DNA from: Rhytidiadelphus loreus
Lineage: Eukaryota; Streptophyta; Bryopsida; Hypnales; Hylocomiaceae
Reading direction: 5' to 3'
Assembly: GCA_947034895.1 (NCBI GenBank)
Contig: OX344763.1
Span: 7,938,501-8,002,500, forward strand
Length of the DNA: 64,000 nucleotides
Shown here: positions 1 to 12,422 of the stretch, piece by piece
Layout: the number at the start of each line of letters is the position of its first letter
How positions within the stretch are numbered: the first letter of the stretch is position 1
The notes under the pieces: model-generated
What the model was told of the DNA's origin: nothing
The model's database searches: none
Seen by the model: only the letters and a program-made list of their open reading frames with translations
Translations under genes and position numbers: made by a program

Positions 1-650
1 ACTCACCTGATCGTCGTTAGCATGTGCAGAATTCTCCTCCATACCTCCAGCCGCGTGCTCGTATTCCATAGTCGACACGTATTTTGACGTAGTAAAATGC
101 CAACGGCTTAGTCCTCGGCGAAGTGGTACACCTTAAAGACCTTTAATGGTTCCTTCCTTCCTCCTTGCCTCTTCTTCTTTTCTTTCAACACTATTCCTAC
201 CAACCCTTTAAATGAGACCTTACACCATATGACGCTAATCTAATGGAAGAATCACCTATTCCCTTACGTCGTCATTTTGGTGTCATCCTAATCTCCTTCC
301 CAATGGTTGTAAGAAGCTTTTGAGATTTCCTACCGAATCCTATGATGCAACACTATTTATTGTCTCTCCCTTCTTCCTCTCCTATAACTACCCCCTTCCT
401 AATCTTGTCATCATTGTGTGAGGTGGCTTGTTGGTGAGGGACTTTGAGAGGTTGTGCAGGTTTGGACGCGTGGGATGGCGACTTCTCTTCCCCCCTTCTT
501 CCTTTAGCCTTGAGTTGGTCTTTCGTTATTTTTCACTAGACCCCGGGTTTCAATCTTAGTGTGATGAAAACCCAAAAAAAAGGTGTGGTGGGGCCCCGTA
601 GGGCATCGTCCCGTAGTGCTGAATTTAGTTGAGGTAAGGATTTTTCCCTT
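1..650. other. Flanking non-coding DNA, no gene seen
   Basis: Moderately AT-rich sequence with no open frame resembling any protein I know. It lies outside element A and probably belongs to the older element F or its surroundings. Nothing further can be supported. Confidence 0.4.
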
Positions 651-654
651 TCCC

Positions 655-905
655 CCCCCCCCTTAGACTCCCAACCCCCTGGCCCTCCCCTTGAGCTCCC
701 AACTCCCTCGACCCCCGAACTGGCTCCCCGAACTAGCTCCCCCCCCCCCCGATACCCGGACCCCGATACCCACCCGGCCCCCCGATGCCCGTTGGCCCCC
801 CGATACCCACCCGGCCCCCGATGCCCACTAGCCCCCCCCCGATACCCACCCGCTCCCCGATACCCACCCGCTCCCCGATACCCACCCGCTCCCCGATACT
901 GGCTA
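655..905 (+). repeat. C-rich minisatellite
   Basis: Irregular C-rich tandem repeat. The best-preserved part (about 840-900) has an 18-bp unit, CCCCGATACCCACCCGCT, in near-perfect copies; the earlier part is looser (GATACCC, CCCCGAACT). The frame reading PIPTRSPIPTRSP is a by-product of the repeat, not a gene. Confidence 0.75.
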
Positions 906-1084
906 CTGACTACTCCTTACGGCCTCCTCGATACTGGCTGCTGACTGCCCCTTGCGGGCTCCCCTTCGAGCTGCTGACTGCTCCTTACGGGCTCCCCTTG
1001 GGCTGGTCCCAAATCTTCTTACTAAAATCCCTCTTTTCCGGGTTCCCGTATGGGAACCCACTTACACAACTTAAAATTGGATAG

Positions 1085-1430
1085 GTCAGGGTCAAAGCTT
1101 CGCCGTCTAGGGGGGATAGACAAAAGTTTTAACAACTAGCAAAACAACAGCCTAGTGGCGGGGTTTCTCCCTATACTTGTCTACCACCTAGGGCACTCTT
1201 GGGGGCTAAACTTTGGCTTTTCCCAAGAAGATCTTGGGAACTAAACTTTGGAACCAAAAAGTATAGGGGGTTCAAAGCTTCGCCGTCGAATTGGTTTTGA
1301 CACCAACTCTAAGACTAGTGACGGCCCCTGGGTCCAAAGCTTCGCCGTCTAAGGCTTGTTTTTGACACACACTCTAAGACTAGGGTAGGTTACAGGTTCA
1401 AAGCTTCGCCGCCTCAAGGGCGGTGGGGTC
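1085..1430 (+). repeat. Four dispersed copies of a GGTTCAAAGCTTCGCCGTC motif
   Basis: The motif GGKYCAAAGCTTCGCCGYC occurs near 1090, 1268, 1330 and 1396, each followed by a short purine- or T-rich stretch. Spacing is uneven (about 60-180 bp), so it is not a simple tandem array. The rest of 1430-2690 shows no gene or recognisable element. Confidence 0.5.
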
Positions 1431-2721
1431 CACTCGTAAACAACACAGCAAAGGTGACTATGGTTAGGACTTACACAAGAGGCAACCGATTCCACAAGGT
1501 AAACATAAACGAGACAATACTCATATACTAAAGGCCCCCCAAAGCGGCATCGCCAAGGTATGGTGGGGGGTGACTTTAGGATTAGTACAAGACACCCAAA
1601 AAGATACACGAAAACACACGCAAGTAGATGGAAACCGCTTGACTTGCATACGTACAAGGTAAGGTGGAAGGACCTCAAGGACTTCAAAGAGCTTGAAATA
1701 AAGCGACAATGGGAGCCAAAAGTGCTCCGAAAACACCGTAGAGGTTTCTTGGCTTGAAACACCAAAATTCCAAGATAACTTGGACCCACGGACCCAAAAC
1801 AAGTATTGGGGGTGTTTTGGGAGAGAGAAGGGCCCCCTTTTATAGGTTTCCAAGGGCCCACTCCCCCCCTCGACGAGTAACTTCATCCATCCGGATTTTC
1901 ATCCAACTTTGAGATTTTCACCTAATTTTGGGTTTTACGCTGGTCCTAGTTTCTAACTTTTGGAGTTTAGCTCGGAATTGCAAATGGATTGCGCCAATGG
2001 CTTCAGAATGCCATTTTTAGCCTAAAGGACCCCCTACCCCCTATTTCTATCACAAAAAACCCTCGGAAACTAGTGCCAACTGGAGCCAATTAAAAGGGTT
2101 AAAACCTAACTTTTGGGGTTTACCTCTTCTGGCTTGGGTAACTAGCTAGGGTTGTTGGGGAGGCTCTAGGGAGTAAGAAAAGGCTCCTTGATGTCTTCGT
2201 TCCGACTTCGTACGCTCCCGGGACGCCGGTCAACCCCGCAAGGATCTTGCCGTAAATATTAATTGGGGGGATGTTGTCAGTTTCGGCTGCTTCCCGCTAT
2301 TGGAACTCCATGAACTTTGTCGGGGCGCGTTATTAACATAAAAGATGCTAGTCTAATTTTTAGTGAGATTTTACCGCGGCCTGGGTATTTTCTATGAATT
2401 TCCCAACGTGGCCTTTGGCGGTTGACCGCTCGGAAAAAGATCCTTTGGAGATCAGAAAAAACCGAGACTTTTTGGGGAACCTCTCATAGAGTCCCCCAAG
2501 CCACGGGCCAAATCTTAGGCTATTCTGGCACATAGTTGGTGGCGAGGTGAAAACTGACTTTGGTTGAATCATCGGCAGTCAGGGAATCTTTCACATGTGA
2601 GGGAATCTTCGCGAATGGGTTTTGCCGTGGATGTCCCAACATGCTCCAGATCCGAGAACACTATCCGGCGGCTGTGGATTCCTCCATGCAGCCTGTCTGC
2701 AGGGTTGACGAATTTCAACGT

Positions 2722-2960
2722 CCGGGGCAAAATCACGTCCATTTTTCGGACGTCCACATTTTCGGGACGTGCGGACGATGTGGACGGCGTCCATCGGACG
2801 GCACCCGTCGGCCGTTCGGACGACGCGGACGGGCGGTCGGCGCGATCGGCGCGGTCGGCGGACAGATCGACGGGCGGACGGGCGGATGGCGGACATGTCC
2901 GCGCGGACAGCGGACGGAAGGCGCTGACGGCGGACGGAAGGCGCGGACAGGCGGACATCC
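2722..2960. repeat. Left subterminal GGACGG array of element A
   Basis: Dense GGACG/CGGACGG motifs immediately inside the left terminus, for example GCGGACGGGCGG near 2870. hAT transposases bind subterminal repeats of this kind (established for maize Ac). No gene starts here; frames across it are repeat artefacts. Confidence 0.75.
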
Positions 2961-3223
2961 ATAAAACTACAGTACATGAAGCCAAATTTGATGCATTATA
3001 CTATTACATTTTTGTAGGTAATACTTGATCCAGAAAATGATGCACACAATGTAATTTTAGTCAATAGTGCTTGACTATTTAGAAACAAAAAAACCTTGAT
3101 GATATTTTGAACATCATTAAGTTCAGGTGCATTACAATGATAGGTTTAAAAAATAAATTGCCGTTACATGCTTCCATGTAACAATTCATTATGAACACTT
3201 GAATAATGAATTATACATCCCTT

Positions 3224-4381
3224 TCATCCGGAAGGCTGATAATCACTATCTCCTTTCACCTCTGCCCCGCTACTATGACCTCTAGTATCCCATCCTGAAT
3301 CTTCATCTTCATCGTTGTCTGACTTTTCCATATCCTCTGATAAAGATTGTACAATTGCCCCTCCTTGTACTTGCTTGGATGCAACTGACTTCATTGGTCG
3401 GCCCTTCCTCTGCTCTTGTTTGGCTCTTAGTATAGACTTTCCTATGCCTTCTTTAAGGCCATGAATCGGTTTTAATTTCCTCGCTGAAATTGGTTGACAT
3501 ACATCAAGAGGGGTTTTACCAAGACTTTGTCTCTTTGATGGGGAAATTGCAAAAGCCTCCATTAATCTTTTATTTTGAGCTTTGTGGGACTCTTTCACCG
3601 TTGGTGGTCTTACTTGCGATCCTCCTTGATTGGGTATCTTTGCTCCAATCATCTGTTGCAATGTTCCATCAGACGATTTGAATGAATCACGTTTTGTTTG
3701 GCCAAAACGTTGACCAAACATTGATGCCAATGTCTCGTCCTTCTCATCATCGTTCCATGATGAATTGAATGGATCTGGATTGACACGAAGGTGCATTCCG
3801 GTCAGACTGGTCAAATGTTGTTCAACTTGTTTCCCAAATCTTGAGCCTCCGGGACCATTCAAAGTTGTACTACCTCTTGTATGTAGTGTTGATGGACGAT
3901 CGCTACGTGGTCGTAATTGGAGATCTTGCACAATTTGCTTCTGGTCTTTGACGTTGTGAACTAGCATTGGGCGATCAAACTCCGTCACACGTGCATCTAC
4001 ATTCGATGGTAATTCCACACATTCAACACTTGTATTATCCACATTCATGTCAGACTTCACCCCACACTCTCCCATGTCATTGACTTCGGGATTTTCTTCT
4101 ACAAGTGCCATTGCCATGGGTAGACTCTCGAGAATTGGAATCACTTCATCTGTTTGGGGGATGCAATCATTGACAAACATTGCCTCATTTTCCTCCACTA
4201 TTTGCGCATGAGTGTCCTCCGTATTGGCTAGAATCTTTTCGCTAGTCAACAACCCGGTTCCATCTACAAATTTAGCTATAGAAGGGCCACCTTCATCGTA
4301 TTCACAATTGTCCTCATCCAATGGAAAGTTGTAAATGTCTTCCGCATTTCTATCCCCTTCTTCATTGTTCCGATTTGGGCT
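3224..4381 (-). pseudogene. C-terminal extension of the element A hAT transposase, behind an in-frame stop
   Basis: About 385 codons continue the transposase frame after a TAG at 4382-4384. There is no nearby ATG, and protein-level similarity to element C (61407-61762) runs across the stop position: both contain the block FPLDEDN followed by D/E-rich residues and PSIA[KR]FVDG. So the region was once translated as part of the transposase, or still is by readthrough. It is hydrophilic, acidic at first, later rich in K, S and Q, with no domain I recognise; the tail contains DEDEDSGWDTRG near 3280. In D the equivalent is 59183-60232. Confidence 0.6.
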
Positions 4382-7300
4382 CTAGAGCGGTTCATCATCC
4401 AAATTGGTGATGTCATCATTCATAGCATCTTCGTCATCGAATAGAGGATCACCATCTTCACCATCTTCATCACGCTCGTCCTCCGACATAGAATCTTCCG
4501 ACTCCACATTCTCGGTGTACCACTTCTTCTCATTGTTTTCCTTTGATGTAGAAAGGACTTTGGAATTGGTGTACACATACACCAAATCTTGGGCTCTCTG
4601 TGGCTTCAACTTGTTTCGAAATTTGTTGTGAACAAATGAATAGCTACTCCAATTTCGTTCACATGAAGACGAAGATACCGGTTGGGCCAAAATCCTCTTA
4701 GCAATTGGAGCAATGAGCTTCCCACACGCACCTTCAAAATCCCACCAAGCGTGCGTCGACAATTGTTGCTCGTCCGAGTTCAACATGTTGTGAAATGGAG
4801 GTTCCCTGTGGCGGAAGGCTACAAATTCTTTCACGACCGAGGCGTACTCCCCTTGTTTGCAAATTTTCATTAGAACAGGCTTGCATGCATCCATTGCATC
4901 TTGGTCGTCGGCTAGCTCTTGATCTTCAAGAAGGTAGGGGTTCAACAAAGCTCCTGCATAATGTAGATCGGTCTCCACCAATTCCCGTCGGGCATAATAC
5001 GGTTGCACTAGTGGAATGGCAAGGTCTGAGGATAAACGAAAAGGCGGTTTATCTAAAGAGAGGACATGTTTCTCTAATTTCCTCATTATGTGCAGCACCT
5101 TGCCCATGCATGGCCTCTTTGCATCCAAGTCACGTAGACGATTTACAACGGGAGCCGACAAGTCCTTGAAATTTTGACAACGGCGCCAAAAATGCTCGCT
5201 CAAAATTATCTTCTTCACCATCCGACATTCATTGCGGGATTTGGAGTTCCACCCAAACTTCCTTGCGTATTCATCCCATTGCGGGTCCGTCACTGTTTGT
5301 TGCAACTTCCCATTGACCTTCAACATGTGCCCAATCATGTTGTAATTAGAGGCAAACCTTGTTTCCACCGCCATCAACAAATTATATTCCGGTGAGTACT
5401 TCCGAAATATTGCAAGTGGCATGTGCCGCTTCTTGAAGAATTTCACCACGATACGGGCATTTTCCACGACCTCTTCAATCCATTGTTCATTCCTCCAATC
5501 TTTCAGCAACAAATTGAGGGCGTGCACCACACAACCTTGAAAAAAAATGTGGGGATATTTACTAGATATCAAATTCCATGCTGCAGGGTTCACTGACGCA
5601 TTATCTGTACTCACTTGCACCACATTGTTGGGGCCTACTTGTTCTATGAAGCTCTCAAGTATGCCAGCCAAGTATGTTGCATTTTTTTCGTGCCCTGTCG
5701 TATCCACCGCTCCCAAGAATTGCTCACCCACAGAAGACACGAGCATGGCATTTATCAACGGCCGATTCGTAACCGACGTCCATCCATCAATAGACAATGT
5801 TGCTCCAAACTTCCTAATGCTGTGTTCGGTCCGCTTTCGGAGATTGACCTCAATGTCTGTGTAGTCTTGTGAAATCTTTATTTTTGAGAACTTGTAGAAA
5901 ATAGTGTAAATAGAGTAAACTTGGCAATTGGTTTGTACAATAGAGTAATAATATAGGCAAATTGATGGGTTAAAATGGATTTGTAAAGTCGCCAAGGAAT
6001 TAGATTGCATGAGAGACAATATGACTTGGTACCTATGATTTGAAAGGTTGTCTTCAGTAGTAGAATATAGTCGGACAATTTGTCATTTCTTCTCCCCCTT
6101 TTGGGCTCTCTTTTTGGCAATCAACTTGTTTTGTATCGGTGTATTTCTTCAATGGAATTTTGAGCAATTTGCCTTGTGTAATTCTTATTTGTTTACATCT
6201 TTGGATCTAGTGATTGGACCAGTAGATTGTATTAGTCGATTTGACTTGTGTGTGCTGAGTACCAGTGATTGGGCCAGCCACCTATTGATCCAGTGATTGG
6301 ATTTATTTGGTTTTGGATATTTGAATAAGTGAGTGAAGTTAAGCAAATTGTCTATTGTGTTGTCGTGTACCAGTGATTGGGCCGGCCAACTAAACAATTC
6401 GTCTTTGAATTATTGAAAGTTCTTATTGTATAATTTTGTCGATCTTGTGATAGGATTGTTGTGATAAAACAAATTGTCTTTGATTGGTTTGTGAGTTCAT
6501 AATTGTGTGTTTATTAATCCAGTGATTGGATTAATTTATTGTGGCAATTTAATTGAGTGTGTGAAGTTGAAAAATTTGTATGTTGCTGTGTACCAGTGAT
6601 TGGACCAGCCATTCTTTCAAAGTGTTTTCAAATATTGGAGAATCTTTCCGTGTAATTGTGCCAGCCTTGTGGTTGATTAGTTGTGATAAATCAATTTGTC
6701 TTGTATCAATTTTGTGAGTATATGATTGTGAGAGTATTGACTTAGTGATCAAAACTTTGTGAGATACAACAATTTGTCTTTTACCAAAATCAAAAGATTG
6801 CGATTGTGCATTTACTTATCCATTGATTGGGAATTGGAGTTGACTTATCAAATTGTCAATTTGAGATGGTGATTGAATATCTTTGGGATGAATCTTATCA
6901 CATAAGTAAGTGTGATGAATTGGCATTGTGTTCTTGACAAATTGACAAGGTACTGGAGGACCAGCGGATGTTGATTCAAATTCTTTCATCATGCAAATTG
7001 CCAATCAATTAGTGGATCAGGGAGTTGTTCAATTTCATTTATAAGGTATATATGATCAATTGACCATGAAGCAATTTCTAGTTTGGAATTGTATATAGAG
7101 AATCGATAAGATATTGATAAATTGCCAATAGATTATATAAGTATATTTTTCATTTTTTCTATAAGATACAAGTGACTTTAGCTACTAATACGTTAGACTA
7201 TTTGACTATTCCCAAGTTTGGAACCCCTATACTTAGTCTTGGGGTTTTTGTGAGATGAACAAAAACTTAGACTACAGTCTGTCTTTGCTTGGTCAAGCAA

Positions 7301-7933
7301 TTTATGGCGTAAGTCGTGATAAGACGGTGGGATATAAGGCTGTTGAAACTCGGCGGTTCGCTTCACCGCTTCTTTGAATGCTGGGTTCCTCGCAACAACA
7401 AATGGTATGTTTGCAGCATAAAAGAAATTGGCCCACACCGCATTCAACTTGCGTTTATTTGCTTCTTCAAATCCATTCACCAGACTACTTTGCTTTTGAC
7501 TAATCAGAGGCCTACTGCTTGATCCCCGTGGAGTACCACACTCACTTGATCTTTGTGTACTGAGGTTCACTTCAGAAGACAATGGATCCAAATCCTCCGG
7601 TGCAGTGCATGAGTCGGAATGTGTAGACCGTGCCATGTTTCTTCCATTTGAATTATCGCATTCCCGCATAGCCATAGGTGTGCCACTGCCATCCACATTG
7701 TTCAGAGACGATCTTCGTGGGATCGCCCCTTGGCAACCCAAAAATAAAGCTCGAACTTGAGATGTCATTTTTGCGCAAAGGCTAATTCCTTTGTCACGAG
7801 CCCCCGATGTGCCTTGGTATCCTAAGTGGCTAAACAACCGGCTTACTTTCTTGGCAAACACCAAGTTGCAAAACCGGCATTGCACTTTACCAACCTCCGG
7901 GAAGCCATACCAAGAAGACCAATCCTTGCTCAT
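4382..7933 (-). pseudogene. BED-hAT transposase of element A, split by a 1.4-kb insertion
   Basis: Start chosen at the ATG of MSKDWSSWYG (7933-7931). Order: BED-type zinc finger at residues about 15-55 (CRFC then SHLGY); a linker; a DUF659/hAT catalytic core with SIDGWTS, VSTDNA and GCVVHALNLLL; and the C-terminal dimerisation block with SSSCERNWSSYSF, ending in an acidic tail. D of DGW and D of TDN are the expected metal ligands. A TG...CA element at 5860-7276 interrupts the frame just before the DGW block. Removing it plus one 5-bp duplication (1422 bp) leaves one open frame of 709 codons, otherwise without stops. The copy in element G is nearly identical and lacks this insertion. Confidence 0.88.
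5860..7276. mobile_element. 1417-bp TG...CA element (probable solo LTR) inside the transposase
   Basis: Begins TGTAGTCTTGTG, ends AACTTAGACTACA, with a perfect 5-bp duplication GTCTG at 5855-5859 and 7277-7281. The uninterrupted site is seen in element G near 25575. TG...CA ends plus a 5-bp duplication are typical of LTR retrotransposons; with no internal protein or second LTR, a solo LTR is the simplest reading (inference). The interior is AT-rich and repeats the motif CCAGTGATTGGRCCAGCC at least six times (6212-6610). Short frames inside are not genes. Confidence 0.75.
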
Positions 7934-8249
7934 AGTGATCACCTCCAATTCCGTAAATTGGATTCAAATTAAAAATGTAACCGTTGGATAAGATTTGTAA
8001 AAACTACTAGAAACAATGTGTGAATGAAGCCTTGGAAACCAAAGCCCCCCTGTCCACTGAACTATGCATTACCAAGCAAGGGACACAAAATAAATTGCAG
8101 CTCCTAGCCCTTGGAAATCTTAGCATTCAGTTTCTCAAGATTACTTGTTAGTCTGAAATTCTAAGAACTTATAGATTTCAGATCAGGCCCATTCCTCATG
8201 ACCGTTGAGCAGCAAAAACTAAAACATTTCTAAAGCCCCAACGGTTCCG

Positions 8250-8580
8250 AAAACAAAAATGCGGACGGCAGCGACGAAAATGCGGACGGCAGCGACGAAA
8301 GCGCGGACGGCGACCTGCGACAGGCGGACGGTAGCGTCGGAAGCACGGACGGCGACTTGCGACAGGCGGACGGCAGCATCGGAATCGCGGACGGCGACCT
8401 CCGACAGGCGGACGGCAACGACAAAATCGCGGACGGCGGACGGCAGCGACGGAATCGCGGACGGCGACCTGCGACAGGCGGACGGCAGCGACAAAATCGC
8501 GGACGGCGAGCTCCGACAGGCGGACGGCAGCGTCGAAATTGTAGGCGGGTGGCGGACTAGCGGACGGCTGGTGGATTTTG
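8250..8580 (-). promoter_or_regulatory. GGACGG array upstream of the element A transposase
   Basis: About eight loosely tandem units of roughly 42 bp, each built as GCGGACGGCGACCTGCGACA plus GGCGGACGGCAGCGTCGGAA. It ends about 320 bp before the transposase ATG. The same motif lies near both ends of element A, and the corresponding array in element G (24246-24600) occupies the same place. Interpreted as promoter or transposase-binding region (inference). I see no clear TATA box between it and the gene. Confidence 0.65.
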
Positions 8581-8910
8581 AGTAATTCATTAATTCTACA
8601 AGTTTTAATTTTAGGGACTTAGTTTAGAGATGCGTGATATTTTAGGAATACATAAATTAATGAGATTAAATTATGTTGAGAGATAGGCATGTCCAAAATC
8701 ATACTTGACAAAAAAGTATCGCATAAAATATCAAAAACTTAGGAGAATAAATTCAAAAACATTTGAGTAACCCACATATTTTTATATTAATGAAAAGCAA
8801 CTCATAGCATACTATGAGTGTTGTGAATTAATAGTATTGAATCCTCTCGAGATTCAAAATTAACAACACTTCATAATGTCATATCGAAATACAAACAAGG
8901 TGTAACTATC

Positions 8911-11900
8911 CTATATATTATCCGTGCTACCTCCCTCAGAAAGACGCGACGAACCGTCTTTATCCTTCAGCCTTGCACTTGCACGGCATGTTTGAGGACC
9001 AAGACTGCCCTCACTCATAGGCCCCCTGGACGCAGCTTCCATGTCTACTGCGGAAAAGTGTCGTTTCGTATCCAAAGAGTAGTCATCCTCGTCTTCAATC
9101 TTCCGTTTATTCTTCCGTTTTGGAGTCAAATCCACGTCTTCTGCCTTCAACGCTCTCAAAGCAGCATCCACTTTATCTACCAAAAAGTTGACCACGTCAT
9201 CATCATTTTTCATGGAAAACCACTTTGGTTCTTCTCCCCCCACTAAAAATGCCCTCCAATGCATTATGATTTCGCCCATCCTCTTATCAAATGCCCGCAC
9301 CACCTCCACCATTGAATTTTCTGTGCTTGATTGCCCATCTAGTTCCACAAGGCACGAACTTGTGCAGCTTCCTCCAACTTTAATAAAAACAGGGCCCTCC
9401 CTAGCAAAGTGTGATTGTAATCCCCGTATTGCTCATTAAACTCTTGTGTAGGCTCCACCTCTATCCAATTGCCATCTAGTCCTTTCTTCACTTCCTTTTC
9501 GGGAAATCGAAAGAATTTGTGGTGTTGCATGCTCCAATGGCCCCCCATACTACAACAAAACACTTCTCGATCCTCCTCGTTGGCAATACCTCTAGCTCGC
9601 AACTCCACCTCTCGATCGTGGGTCATCCACACCAAGGAATCTATCGGCACCTCCGATGATTCGTATAGCCCATGTGTAGAATTTACTGGATCCCACGTTA
9701 GACTTTTTCCCCAATGCGCATAATTTTGAAATTTGAATGGCGCTTGGTCTAACGGAAGGGTCCATCAATTGTATTCATGGCTAGGGGGCATAGCTTCCAA
9801 GATCCCGAGCATTTCGTAGAACCTAGGAGGCAAGGGAGAACGACACTCGAGGCACACCGAACGAATAAGGGATGCTCTCATGATGCATGTGACGTGGAAA
9901 GTGTGGGGACATTGGCCCATGGTGAGGGCTCCCTCGGGCCCAAAATAAACTCGACAAAGGCTACAATGACCCTCCAATATTAAGGCCGAAGGATCACAAG
10001 CATGCACCATTGTCTTGTCATTCTTCTTGATGTGTGTCGAAAGCGTGGGATAAGGGACCCAACCTTCTTCTAGTTCCAAGGCCCAATTAATGGAGGCCAC
10101 CTCTTCCTTCTTTGTGTGGTTCAAACGCTCGAACATTGCATCCATGTCTCCCCAATATGTGATTTCGGTAGACCCCGTTGGCACAAAGGCAAACATCTTC
10201 TTCAAACGCCAAAGAGAGGACTCCACGCTATTGCATTCTTCATCCGACTTCATTGCCAATTTGAGTAGCCCTTTCATTGCTCGTGATATTACAGACGGTT
10301 TGTCTTCGAGTTTTTGCACCCATGCCAACCATCGAGAGTCCAAAGTGCCCTTCGGCATACATTCATCCAATTGCACTATCCGTTGCAATCGTTTCAACTT
10401 GGCCTTCAAACGCGTGTTTTCTTCGGTGACCTCGTTCAATTTTTGCTTCAATTCTTTGACCTCATTGCTTTCCGTTTGCATGGAAGCATCGTGGAATGTG
10501 GAATTAGTATTACCGATGGGGGTCAAATACAACAAATCCGGATTGTTGTTTTCCTCAATGCCATCTAGTCTGTCCTCCACTTTCTCCTTTCCCTTCTCAA
10601 CAACCACCTCACCTTCTCGGATTTTCTTCTTCAACGCTACAATTTCGTACTCCAAGTCTTCAATAAACTTCCTTTGGAAAAGCAATGTATTATGTCGACG
10701 CTCTGATTGAGCCTCCAATGTCTCTAGCTTCTCTTTCAATTTCGAAGCATCCGCCGCCAACTTGAGATTCTCAACATCTATACCCTTATACTTCTTGATC
10801 TCCTCTTGGTATTCACTCAAAACCTTCAAATCTGTAACACGCTCGTCGAGAAATAGTGTCATAGATTGGCTGAACTTCACGAAGTCCAAGGCACCACTCA
10901 ACAATTCAGGCGCTAATTTGGAAAAATCCGTTGCAACTTCTTGCAGCCTTGGAGCGACTTCTGCTACAAATTGAGCCGTAACTGCCAATTTTGATGCGGT
11001 CAAAACAAAATCAGCCCATTGACTCTCGGAAGGCACATCTTGGGTTTCCGCGCCTCCGTTACTCGTGCCATCCTCGTTGGTGTGCTCCATGTTCTTTAAA
11101 CGTTCTTCGTGTGACCACCACAAATGTGAACCTTTACACAAAGATTCTAATAATGCAACCGAGGGCATCCGACGAACAATTTGCCATTTTGATGTCCTCA
11201 ATGATGACAAATGTGGATACTTGGAATCGATAAATCCACCAAGAATGGTCTCATTTGGCAGCACGCCATCCGATTGTTCTCCATGATGAGGTGAAGAATG
11301 CACCTCAACTCCTAGATTCAATGTCGGGCTCGGTGTCTTCGGCAAACTTTGCTTCGAAGTACTTGCCAAATGATTTAAAGCATTGTTGTCTATAAGATTC
11401 TGAATGGCAATTCCCGCATTAGCAACTTCTCCCTCAATGACATCATCATGACGTTCATGTGGTGCAGATGGGGCCACGTGCTCCACCATTGTTGTTCCAT
11501 TTGGTGTGCATATCAAATCCGTTGGAGGAGTTAAAAATATGTCTCCCTCCACATGCTCGCCTTTGAAATCTTGTATTGCCGTACAGTTTTGTGTTGAAGC
11601 CAATTGCATTGCCGAACTTGTGACCTCCACGTCCTTGGTCATAGTCATTGTCATTGGTTTGACCTCTCTTTTGAATTTAAATGCCTCACTTGGCCCTGCT
11701 TGTGGATTGTACAAATCAGGAATATCTTTCCGATTACATTCAAGCACACGTGGAGCGTTCGTTGTCGTTGGAAACGTGCTCCAATCCACCTTGCGTGCCA
11801 ATATCAATTCTGCATACACCATAGAAGCCAAGCTGTAGTTTATATACCCCTTGGACATTGCTTTATCCCCGAAGAGGGCCCGCCAAACTTCATGCGCTGG

Positions 11901-12197
11901 GTGAATGAAGTGCGCATTGTTGCAATTCCCTGGTTTGCAACAAAAACCACGAGTATGGATGATGTGGGCCTCCCTAGGCCACAACTTGTTGATGTGGTAC
12001 ATCTTCACATACTTCTTGCACGTTTTGGAGGACCAATATTCCGCTTCCTCTGCTTTCCAACCACCCTCTGCTTTGATGTTGGGATCATCTAAAATCTCAT
12101 AGTGGAGCTCATGGGCGGTTCCCTTTGGTTTAGGCCTCCTACTATTGTCACCTCCGCCGGTCAACCCACCACTACCTTCAACGCCTTGACCACTCAT
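8911..12197 (-). pseudogene. Coiled-coil RING-H2 protein with unknown N-terminal domain, element A (broken)
   Basis: Start chosen at the ATG of MSGQGVEGSGG (12197-12195). Residues about 50-136 carry the shared N-terminal domain (EYWSSKTCKKYVKMYHINKL to VDWSTFP). A long low-complexity linker and coiled coil follow (about 455-640). A C3H2C3 RING-H2 finger lies at about 742-795 (CSLC, CPHTFH, CLEC), as in ubiquitin E3 ligases. A TGA at 9765-9767 stops the first 810 codons where element C has AGA. The frame then continues (SMGGHWSMQHHKFF block) until a single-base deletion near 9347 moves the last 145 codons (DALRALKAEDVDLTPKRK, basic and likely nuclear) to another frame. It is clearly homologous to the element C gene at 30013-33599. 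Confidence 0.85.
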
Positions 12198-12422
12198 GGT
12201 TGTCAACTTGAACTTGTCTCCAATTGAATTTAAATAGTCACCAAAAGTATGTGTCTTCAATCCACCCAAGTTTCAATGAATGTTTGTATGTGAACCAATA
12301 ATGATAGATGAATGACCCCACCTCTCCACTATGTAGGAGCAACTGGCACAATGAAGCAACAGTAGCACATCCAACACGGTTGTGAGTCCTAGGAAGGAGA
12401 GGGAAGTGAGAAAAAACAAGAA

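Noticed and set aside
785..1084. Proline-rich open frame (PTRSPIPTRSP)
   Set aside because: Direct product of an 18-bp C-rich repeat; no homologue and no promoter array.
2560..3028. Overlapping open frames on both strands near the left end of element A
   Set aside because: They run across the terminus and the GGACGG array; the repeat length keeps several frames open at once.
5576..5592. Internal CAGGGTT near 5584 as a transposon end
   Set aside because: Part of the conserved coding sequence for VNPAAW in the transposase (the same AACCCTG recurs at 25842); no inverted partner or duplication.
4382..6019. A transposase start at 6019 as given by the longest open frame
   Set aside because: Codons above 5859 belong to the inserted TG...CA element; the true upstream exon-equivalent is 7282-7933.
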